Part shown: one piece after another, positions 48,846-54,566 of the stretch
Position numbering within the stretch: the stretch's first letter is position 1
Layout: the number at the start of each line of letters is the position of its first letter
DNA from: Psychrobacillus sp. OK028
GTDB lineage: Bacteria; Bacillota; Bacilli; Bacillales_A; Planococcaceae
Direction of reading: 5' to 3'
Assembly (NCBI RefSeq): GCF_900103605.1
Contig: NZ_FNHY01000015.1
Span: 1-54,566, forward strand
DNA: 54,566 nucleotides
Translations under genes and position numbers: made by a program
The notes under the pieces: generated by a model
Told to the model about the DNA's origin: nothing
Database searches by the model: none
Seen by the model: the letters and a program-made list of their open reading frames with translations, nothing else

Positions 48846-49286
48846 TCAATCAAAAATATAACTGATAACATCTATCGCTTGATCAACAGTTTCTACGGTT
48901 ACATTTGCCTTGTTTGATAGCTCTTTTAATGGGTGTATTAATGATTCAGGTCTAATGATAATCGTTGGCTTGTTCATGGCAATGGCCATGCTGGCATCCA
49001 TTGCTGTATTCCATTGTTTATATTTTTCTCCGAATAGGGCTATGACGATATCGGCTTTTTGCAATAATACTTGTGTTCTGAAATTGTTTATATTTGATGC
49101 TGCATCATCTTTATAAAGGTTTGATGGCTGTTTTCCTAAAATTTCTTCGCCTATATTGTCTGAACGATCATGGTTTGTTTGCGGAGATACAAATATAAGA
49201 GGAAGATTTTTTGCTTTTGCTTTTTTTGCAACTTCTTCTCTCCAATCATCATGAATCTGACCAGCTAAATAAACAGTAAGTTCCAT
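48846..49286 (-). CDS. ytoQ: YtoQ-family protein
   Basis: This 146-residue protein belongs to the YtoQ family, distantly like nucleoside 2-deoxyribosyltransferases. The start TVYLAGQIHDDWREEV, the middle DIVIALFGEKYKQWNTAMDASMAIA and the end AIDVISYIFD match the family. The Asp/Glu-rich ALFGEKYKQWNTAMD segment is where the related transferases place catalytic residues; activity is not shown. AATTCCTCC on the plus strand is its ribosome site. A promoter with a perfect inverted repeat lies upstream. Confidence 0.85.
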   Translation of the reverse strand: MELTVYLAGQIHDDWREEVAKKAKAKNLPLIFVSPQTNHDRSDNIGEEILGKQPSNLYKDDAASNINNFRTQVLLQKADIVIALFGEKYKQWNTAMDASMAIAMNKPTIIIRPESLIHPLKELSNKANVTVETVDQAIDVISYIFD

Positions 49287-49312
49287 TTTAATTCCTCCAA
49301 TATTATTTGACT

Positions 49313-49348
49313 TTCCTTATATTGTATCTAATATAAGGAAGTTTTCAA
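49313..49348 (-). promoter_or_regulatory. ytoQ promoter with overlapping palindromic operator
   Basis: On the minus strand TTGAAA (49343-49348) and TACAAT (49321-49326) are 16 bases apart. TTCCTTATATT / AATATAAGGAA (49313-49323 and 49330-49340) is a perfect 11-bp inverted repeat covering the spacer and -10. This arrangement suits a repressor site. Confidence 0.6.
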
Positions 49349-49360
49349 AGTAAGCGTCAA

Positions 49361-49393
49361 AAAGGACATAACATGAAATATGTTATGTCCTTG
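49361..49393. terminator. Terminator of the second purC
   Basis: AAGGACATAAC / GTTATGTCCTT with a short loop. Read on the minus strand it is followed by a T-rich stretch (TTTGACG...), and on the plus strand by TTGATTCTTCTTTTT. Confidence 0.75.
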
Positions 49394-49416
49394 ATTCTTC
49401 TTTTTCTTTTGCTTGC

Positions 49417-50097
49417 TTATAGGAACAGTTTTTCTAATTCTAATGGTTCAATATATTCTCCGTCTTTGTAAGCACGCATGTTACCGCCAGAGATTTCATC
49501 GATCAGAACAATTTCTTTTTCTTCACCTGTACGGCCAAATTCAAATTTTATATCATATAACTCGATACCTTTTTTCGCGAGTTCTTCTTTAACGACGTTT
49601 CCAATTTGCTGTGTTAATACTTTTAATACTTTATATTCATCCTTTGATAAGACACCGAGCATATCTAATGCATCTTCACTAATCGGCGGGTCTTCGCGTT
49701 CATCGTCTTTAATTGTTACTTCGACGAATGCATCAAGTGACTGCCCTTCTTCAGCGTATAATCCGTACCTACGTAAAAAGCTTCCTACGGCACGGTAGCG
49801 GCAAATGACTTCAAGTCCTTTACCGAAAACTTCAGCAGGTTTTACAGTCATTGTCGCCTTTTCAATGTCAGCATCCACATAATGAGTTGGTATTCCTTTT
49901 TCCTTTAATACTTCAAAAAAGTATTTAGTAAGCTTTAATCCTGAACGGCCAGCACCTTCGATAGTTAAACCTACCGAATTGGCACCTGGATCGAAAACAC
50001 CGTCAACACCAGTAACATCATCTTTAAATTGAAGAAGATAATTGCCATCTTCTAATGCAAAAACATCTTTTGTTTTCCCTGTATAAACATGCTTCAT
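49417..50097 (-). CDS. Second SAICAR synthetase-like protein (divergent PurC)
   Basis: The 226-residue product is a PurC homologue outside the purine operon. Shared PurC features are the opening [27 protein letters not shown] (where operon PurC has RNIAAGSLSKRLG), [12 protein letters not shown] and [10 protein letters not shown]. The last replaces the usual DEISPDTCRLWD. ADPGAN-type text near the start ([17 protein letters not shown]) replaces SATAFNG. I recall similar proteins in clostridia annotated as SAICAR synthases. It has a normal start and terminator and no sign of decay. It may be a true SAICAR synthetase acquired by transfer or an enzyme joining another amine; the sequence cannot decide. 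Confidence 0.8.
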   Translation of the reverse strand: MKHVYTGKTKDVFALEDGNYLLQFKDDVTGVDGVFDPGANSVGLTIEGAGRSGLKLTKYFFEVLKEKGIPTHYVDADIEKATMTVKPAEVFGKGLEVICRYRAVGSFLRRYGLYAEEGQSLDAFVEVTIKDDEREDPPISEDALDMLGVLSKDEYKVLKVLTQQIGNVVKEELAKKGIELYDIKFEFGRTGEEKEIVLIDEISGGNMRAYKDGEYIEPLELEKLFL

Positions 50098-50407
50098 GTC
50101 AAAACTCCTTTATGAATATAGCTACATTTTTGGTATCACGCTTTATAGTAATAGTAAATGAAATAAATATAGTTGTACACGTATTCAAAGAGAATTTTTT
50201 TATACAGTATCTATTTGAATGAATTTCATAATTGTCTTCCCCCAACCAAATGACCATTGCAGTACTTATTAAAAGGAAAAGTTAAATTGATCGGTAAAGA
50301 ATGAAGAGAATGGGTTTCGCTATAGAATTTTTTATTGTTAATTAAGGCTATGTTAAAGGCTAGGGTTGATTTTAGGAAGGTGGTTTTGTTTGTGAAATGT
50401 TACACTT

Positions 50408-50433
50408 AAACTAACTCGGCAGTTTAGTTCAAC
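50408..50433 (+). repeat. Partial copy of the 72-bp TTCAACTAAC repeat
   Basis: AACTAACTCGGCAGTTTAGTTCAA equals the fused outer ends of the full repeats found downstream, without the central hairpin. I see no gene in 50098-50512. Confidence 0.65.
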
Positions 50434-50512
50434 AAGGAAATTTGATAAAATAAGGATTCATTTATAAAAAAATCTAAGCTATATGACTGATTAGCAACCA
50501 GTCGTGATTATT

Positions 50513-50755
50513 ATGATTATTGAAATTGACGGTTTTTTTCAACAAGTTCTACTTACGGGTAAAAAGTGTTCAAAACAGCAACTAAAGCTAAAGTACCTCA
50601 AAGCTAAAGAATTAGCATTAGAGACAAGTAATAGTGATCTTGCAAATGTATTTTGCAGTCTTCACAATTTTGAACAAATACCTTATTCCAATCATATTAA
50701 AGTTGATTTTGTAATTGATACTGATACAGATAGGATATATTCACCCTCTTATTAA
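50513..50755 (+). CDS. Small hypothetical protein
   Basis: The 80-residue product (MIIEIDGFFQQVLLTGKK...) is soluble and I do not recognise its family. It has a basic helix rich in Lys and Leu (about residues 15-35) and ends VDFVIDTDTDRIYSPSY. The frame is open from GTG 50504, but no convincing ribosome site precedes either start, so expression is uncertain. It ends directly at a copy of the 72-bp repeat, which would act as its terminator. Confidence 0.45.
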   Translation: MIIEIDGFFQQVLLTGKKCSKQQLKLKYLKAKELALETSNSDLANVFCSLHNFEQIPYSNHIKVDFVIDTDTDRIYSPSY

Positions 50756-50756
50756 G

Positions 50757-50827
50757 CTAACGAGTGCTTTACTTCAAGAAGGAGTAAAGCACTTTTTCTT
50801 ATTGAACTAATGATGCATTTAGTTGAA
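50757..50827 (+). repeat. 72-bp repeat with terminator hairpin, copy 2
   Basis: CTAACGAGTGCTTTACTTC / GGAGTAAAGCAC hairpin and a T run, then TTATTGAACTAA and a diverged right end TTTAGTTGAA. Confidence 0.85.
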
Positions 50828-50954
50828 GAAACGGCATTTCAGGAAATTCAAACTTAACAATAATTCTTAGTTTGAGGATTCTTTTCATACAATTCCTAAT
50901 TTTTTGAAAACTTTACGTTATTAATCTGTATATATTTTATAGGGAGGAATTGCG

Positions 50955-51371
50955 ATGAAAAAGCTCATGTTATTGTTTTTCTCAGCTTTACTTTTAGTTG
51001 CTTGTACTGATAATTCCAACAATGATGAATTAAAAGCATATGTCTCAGATTTTGAAAACTCAGGGTTTATAAATAATTCTAATCAAATCATTGTTTTATC
51101 AGAAGAGGGAATAAGGATTAGTAGTCATGTTCAGAGGGGAAAGAGTCACAGAAAAAGCAATATTGATAAAGTTCTTGAAAAAGAAAATATTCCACTTACC
51201 CAACAATTTAATAAAGTTTATAAAGACGCCACGATTAAGACAGATGGTTCTAAATACTATGTAACTCTTGACGAAAATATTAAGTTAGAGTTTGAAAAGG
51301 TAGGATTAAGAATTATCGAGGACCCAGAAGGTGTCGAGTATTACACACAAGAATATTCTGAGGAGAATTAA
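50955..51371 (+). CDS. Hypothetical lipoprotein
   Basis: This is a 138-residue predicted lipoprotein: signal peptide KKLMLLFFSALLLVACT with a lipobox LVAC, lipidated Cys at residue 17. The mature part is hydrophilic, with a basic patch RGKSHRKS near the middle and an acidic end. I do not recognise the family. AGGGAGGAA lies 7 bases before the ATG, so it is probably translated. It is flanked by copies of the 72-bp repeat. Confidence 0.7.
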   Translation: MKKLMLLFFSALLLVACTDNSNNDELKAYVSDFENSGFINNSNQIIVLSEEGIRISSHVQRGKSHRKSNIDKVLEKENIPLTQQFNKVYKDATIKTDGSKYYVTLDENIKLEFEKVGLRIIEDPEGVEYYTQEYSEEN

Positions 51372-51382
51372 AATGGAATATT

Positions 51383-51457
51383 CAACTAACGGGTGCTTTA
51401 CTTCAAGTAGGGGTAAAGCCTTTTTACTATTGAACTAACGCGGCAGTTTAGTTTAAT
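51383..51457 (+). repeat. 72-bp repeat with terminator hairpin, copy 3
   Basis: Left end TTCAACTAACGGGTG, hairpin GCTTTACTTC / GGGGTAAAGC, T run, right end CGGCAGTTTAGTTTAA. It follows the lipoprotein gene. Confidence 0.88.
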
Positions 51458-51606
51458 AACGCTCTGTATCTAAAGAAAATACTAATTACTGCTAATTCTT
51501 TCAATATATAATTTTTAGAAGACCAAATATAATAATGGTCTTTTTTTCAATTTTCCGAGAGTGTTTCTTTTTATTTTCGTTGTTATAAATGAAGGGAGTT
51601 GAGAAA

Positions 51607-52155
51607 TTGACGGATTTTATAAGGAAGCTTCAACAGCGTCAGGAAAAGGCACTTGCCTTTGTGGTCAATACATATATGCCTTATGTAAAAGTAATAGCGA
51701 AGAAAATATTACAACACTCATGCGGAACTGGTGCGGTAGATGAATGTGTAAATGATGTATTTTTAGCAGTTTGGCAAAATAGCACTAAGTTTAATGGAGA
51801 TGAACTGGAATTTAAGAAATGGATTGGTACGATTACAAAATTCAAAGCAATTGATATGTATAGGAAACAGAAAAAAAATGAAACGGTCAGTCTTGAGCAT
51901 ACGAAGGAACAAGAGGATAACAAAAATGGAGAGGTACTTTATTTAAGGAAAGAGCAGAAGGAATCGATTTTAATAGAATTGCAAACATTACCGGATACAG
52001 AACGCGAACTATTTTTGATGAAATTTTATTTAGATTTATCCAATGGAGAGATTGCTGCTGCGTTAGGTATTACAAAGGCAGCTGTTGAAAATCGTTTATA
52101 TAGAGGAAAGAAAAAATTGGCAACATTACCTACGATAAAGGAGCGATTAGAATGA
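51607..52155 (+). CDS. ECF-type sigma-70 family factor
   Basis: This sigma factor of about 182 residues has region 2 at about 10-85 (YMPYVKVIAKKIL, VNDVFLAVWQNS, FKKWIGTITKFKAIDMYRK) and region 4 at about 120-175 (LPDTERELFLMKFYLDLS, IAAALGITKAAVENRLYRGKKKL). Both DNA-binding regions are intact. I set the start at TTG 51607, 8 bases after GAAGGGAG; ATG 51589 overlaps that site. The next gene overlaps by 4 bases and encodes a membrane DUF4179 protein, which likely controls the sigma factor. Confidence 0.85.
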   Translation: MTDFIRKLQQRQEKALAFVVNTYMPYVKVIAKKILQHSCGTGAVDECVNDVFLAVWQNSTKFNGDELEFKKWIGTITKFKAIDMYRKQKKNETVSLEHTKEQEDNKNGEVLYLRKEQKESILIELQTLPDTERELFLMKFYLDLSNGEIAAALGITKAAVENRLYRGKKKLATLPTIKERLE

Positions 52156-53159
52156 ATGAATTACAAGAAATGCTTCAACTAAATATCGATGATATAGAGC
52201 CAGAGAGTGTGACACAGATTGAGAAAAAACGTCTACTTCATAACATTTTGAATAAGAAAAAACATCGATTTCTTCATTATGCAGTAGCAGTTGGTTTAAT
52301 GACCTTTGGAATAGGTTCTTCAGTATTGGTGCTTTCCCCAACGATTGCAGCTCAAATTCCAATTGTTCAAAACATCGTCGATTATTTTAATGGTGACACA
52401 ACACAATTTACTTATTTCAAAGACTATGCAACGGTTATAGGCTCAATGCAAACGAGTAACGGTGTATCAATCGAAATTGGGGATGCAATTTATGATGGAA
52501 CAACAGTCACTATTGCGTTTGCTATTGAATCTAAAAAAGAAGATTTTGGAGAACACCCAATTTTCGGAAGTCCAATAGTAACGAACGGAAACGTTCAAGG
52601 TAGTTCAGTTACATCGATTAAAAAAGTAACAGATACAACTTATGCTGGTGTTATTACCGTAACCCCTGAGTTAACCGGAGGTTCACCACGTACAGTAAGT
52701 CTTTCATGGTCACCCGGAAGTGTTTGGAATCATGAAACGGACGAAATTGTCGAAGGCGATTGGTCATTTGAATTCAAATTAAAAAAGATTAATGTTGAAG
52801 GTATACCTGTCAACTATACAGATACAAGGAAAGATTTCATACTTAATGTGCCATCTGTAGATATAACAGGTTATACAATAAATGTTCCATTTGAGGTTGA
52901 AATGCCTTCAAAATACGAGCTGTCTAACTTACCATATAATATTGAGTTTGAAGTGAAAGATGAATTTGGAAATGAATATGAGATGCTTACAAACTTAGCG
53001 GGTAGTACAACCAAACATGCAGCAAAGGGGTCCTATACATTTGCGAATTTACAAAGTGGTTCTGATAGACTTACTATTACACCCAAGCTCATTCATGAAA
53101 ATGAGGAAATATTGTTCGATTCAATTATTATTAATAACCCAGAAAAGTCAGGGAAATAA
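52152..53159 (+). CDS. DUF4179 membrane protein, probable anti-sigma factor
   Basis: This 335-residue protein has a short cytoplasmic N-terminus (1-40), one membrane span (about 41-63, HYAVAVGLMTFGIGSSVLVL) and an extracellular DUF4179-type beta domain (VIGSMQTSNGVSIEIGDAIYDGTTVTIAF). Proteins of this layout are commonly paired with ECF sigma factors and are thought to hold them at the membrane. The ATG overlaps the sigma gene's end. The extracellular signal is unknown. Confidence 0.8.
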   Translation: MNELQEMLQLNIDDIEPESVTQIEKKRLLHNILNKKKHRFLHYAVAVGLMTFGIGSSVLVLSPTIAAQIPIVQNIVDYFNGDTTQFTYFKDYATVIGSMQTSNGVSIEIGDAIYDGTTVTIAFAIESKKEDFGEHPIFGSPIVTNGNVQGSSVTSIKKVTDTTYAGVITVTPELTGGSPRTVSLSWSPGSVWNHETDEIVEGDWSFEFKLKKINVEGIPVNYTDTRKDFILNVPSVDITGYTINVPFEVEMPSKYELSNLPYNIEFEVKDEFGNEYEMLTNLAGSTTKHAAKGSYTFANLQSGSDRLTITPKLIHENEEILFDSIIINNPEKSGK

Positions 53160-53218
53160 ATAGATTTAATTTGAGTGAGTGTTGAATTAAACTAAGAGTT
53201 TGTGAAAAAATGTACTTA

Positions 53219-53292
53219 AACTAACGGGTGCTTTACTTCAAGAAGGAGTAAAGCCTTTTCTCTTATTGAACTAAAGCGGCAGGTTAGTTGAA
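53219..53292 (+). repeat. 72-bp repeat with terminator hairpin, copy 4
   Basis: AACTAACGGGTGCTTTACTTC / GGAGTAAAGC hairpin with T run. The right end CGGCAGGTTAGTTGAA inversely matches the left end. It follows the DUF4179 gene. Confidence 0.9.
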
Positions 53293-53370
53293 AAAAATGA
53301 ATGGTAGAATGTGTTAAATGTTATAATTAATGAAAAATATTTAAGTGAAAGATGAAGAGAGGAGATAATT

Positions 53371-53658
53371 ATGTTTTTAGTCTTTTATTTGGTCTTGATA
53401 TTAATTGTTATGTTTATTAGTGCAATTATTCTATATCCTATAATTTATTTTATTCCATTGGAAAAAAGAAAAGGAATCAATCAATTTTTCCTTGTAGTAT
53501 TGATTTTATCATCCTTAACTATTCTTGTTTTAAGTCCTTTTATGATGATAGGAGGTATGAATATCTTTTTGATTTTATCTATTATGGTGGCTTCGTTTTC
53601 ATTGATAGGATATCTATATTCTAAAACAAAATCTGAAAATGTAACGAATGTGGTTTAG
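53371..53658 (+). CDS. Small membrane protein of unknown family
   Basis: The 95-residue product is almost wholly hydrophobic, with three predicted spans (about 2-27, 38-55 and 60-80) and a short polar tail SKTKSENVTN. The loop PLEKRKG after the first span would face the cytoplasm. AGAGGAGATAA precedes the ATG at good spacing. I do not recognise the family. It lies between two copies of the 72-bp repeat, forming a one-gene unit. Confidence 0.65.
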   Translation: MFLVFYLVLILIVMFISAIILYPIIYFIPLEKRKGINQFFLVVLILSSLTILVLSPFMMIGGMNIFLILSIMVASFSLIGYLYSKTKSENVTNVV

Positions 53659-53680
53659 TTGAATAACTGTTCTTCTTCCA

Positions 53681-53752
53681 CTAACGGGTGCTTTACTTCA
53701 AGTAGGAAGTAAAGCCTTTTTTCTTATTGAATTAACGCAGCAGGTTAGTTTA
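53681..53752 (+). repeat. 72-bp repeat with terminator hairpin, copy 5
   Basis: ACTAACGGGTGCTTTACTTC / GGAAGTAAAGC, T run, right end GCAGGTTAGTTTAA. Confidence 0.88.
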
Positions 53753-53843
53753 AGAAGGTATTTACTGTTATTGGGACTTAATTGGTTGGTTTAACTTAAC
53801 AGTTAAAATGCTTTGAATTTTTGCTAAAAGGGAGCGTGGATTT

Positions 53844-54302
53844 GTGAAAAAGATTTACAGTGCGGTATTACTATTGTTACTGATTGTAATCGGCACGATT
53901 TTTTATCAGCAGCATCAATTAATAGATAGCTATCGGGAGCTACTTTATGGTCAATTGTCTGTGATACAGAAGCCAACGGAACGAATCTTGGCTTTCCAAG
54001 AAACTGCAGAGCAGTATGACGAGGAGCAAAGAGACCGATTATTGGAGCCATTAGTTAATGCATTTTCAGATATCTATAATTTCACTGGCGGTGGGCTTCA
54101 AATGGAGCAACACATAAGGGAATTATATTTTGGTGAGTATAAGGACACTAAAGGTAACTACGCTGATAGTATTCATGATTATGAAGAGGCAACAACATCG
54201 GAAGAACGTGAACAAGCACATATACGTCTACAAGAGCAATACGAAGCCTATGAAGAATTTTTAAAAAAGGCTGAAACTGAGCTAGTGGAACCATTTGAGT
54301 AA
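53844..54302 (+). CDS. Membrane-anchored hypothetical protein
   Basis: This is a 152-residue protein with one N-terminal span (about 5-22, SAVLLLLLIVIGTIFYQQ) and a charged, mostly helical outer part rich in Glu and Gln. The C-terminal ~45 residues (TSEEREQAHIRLQEQYEAYEEFL) could form a coiled coil. I do not recognise the family. The start is GTG 53844, 9 bases after AAGGGAG. The downstream region 54303-54566 has no gene except the last repeat copy. GGAGGGAT at the window edge may be the ribosome site of the next gene. Confidence 0.65.
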   Translation: MKKIYSAVLLLLLIVIGTIFYQQHQLIDSYRELLYGQLSVIQKPTERILAFQETAEQYDEEQRDRLLEPLVNAFSDIYNFTGGGLQMEQHIRELYFGEYKDTKGNYADSIHDYEEATTSEEREQAHIRLQEQYEAYEEFLKKAETELVEPFE

Positions 54303-54412
54303 CGATTGCAATTTTAAATTATACGAATGGTTTTGACCTTTTTTCTTCATTTTTTCGAGTTTAAGAGCATATGTTACAAACTCTAAAAGTCTTTTTGATG
54401 TGAGTTGCTATT

Positions 54413-54486
54413 CAACTAACGAGTGCTTTACTTCAAGAAGGAGTAAAGCTTTTTCTTATTGAACTAAAGCGGCAGGTTAGTTGAAC
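54413..54486 (+). repeat. 72-bp repeat with terminator hairpin, copy 6
   Basis: TTCAACTAACGAGTG at the left and CGGCAGGTTAGTTGAA at the right give perfect 10-base terminal inverted repeats. The hairpin GCTTTACTTC / GGAGTAAAGC lies between. Confidence 0.92.
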
Positions 54487-54566
54487 AAGGAGGTATTTTT
54501 AGAAGTATGGCGAAGTAGGATAAGGTAATAAATTGATGTGCATATTACTTCATTTTGGAGGGATAA

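Noticed and set aside
53161-53218. Another full copy of the 72-bp repeat just before copy 4
   Set aside because: Only TTGAATTAAACTAA resembles an end. No hairpin or partner end is present.

Overview
The window is chromosomal DNA of a low-GC, Gram-positive member of the order Bacillales. Gene order follows the Bacillus subtilis block yebE-yebG-purEKBCSQLFMNHD-yerABC-pcrB-pcrA-ligA-camS(yerH)-gatCAB-dagK(yerQ)-rlmCD(yefA), with cytochrome bd genes inserted between dagK and rlmCD. The protein sequences, the CydS-type small subunit and the style of the intergenic repeats suggest a Planococcaceae-like organism (Psychrobacillus, Paenisporosarcina or Lysinibacillus relatives). That family assignment is inference.

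Layout. 1-480: the 3' end of an rRNA operon (a 5S gene and its terminator) followed by a second, chimeric 5S-derived copy with its own terminator. 480-1240: an array of phased short repeats, an interspersed repeat and a transposase remnant. 1500-15460: yebE/yebG, then the complete de novo purine operon behind a PurR-type operator, a good sigma-A promoter, a guanine-class riboswitch and an intrinsic terminator. It encodes the steps from PRPP to IMP plus PurB. 15800-31120: a housekeeping block for adenine salvage, a lipoprotein, a TrpR-like regulator, archaeal-type lipid synthesis (PcrB), DNA helicase and ligase, the GatCAB amidotransferase, a peptidase S51-like protein, a thioredoxin-like protein and a lipid kinase. 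31237-33831: a cytochrome bd operon with two tiny membrane genes, one recognisable as cydS. 34129-36320: a nucleotidase and the 23S rRNA methyltransferase rlmCD.

36285-44770 looks like an accretion zone at the 3' end of rlmCD. A 54-bp perfect duplication of the rlmCD tail lies downstream of a short UvrA-like ABC ATPase gene. More degenerate copies follow a TetR/alcohol dehydrogenase pair and then a peptidase and DegV. Copies 2-4 share about 37 bp upstream of the duplicated tail. No recombinase remains in the window.

45044-50097 carries a PhoX-type secreted phosphatase, YfiT, a tRNA-dihydrouridine synthase, YtoQ and a second, divergent purC outside the purine operon. 50098-54566 is an accessory tail of small unknown proteins, lipoproteins and an ECF sigma factor/DUF4179 pair. 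It is punctuated by five full copies and one partial copy of a roughly 72-bp repeat with terminal inverted repeats and an internal terminator-like hairpin.

The most unusual signal is a set of four intergenic arrays in which a short word (GGGCTAT, TTTACTC or TCTCGTAT) recurs about every 21 bp, or two helical turns, with variable sequence between. One array interrupts the purine operon between purN and purH. I know of no description of these arrays.
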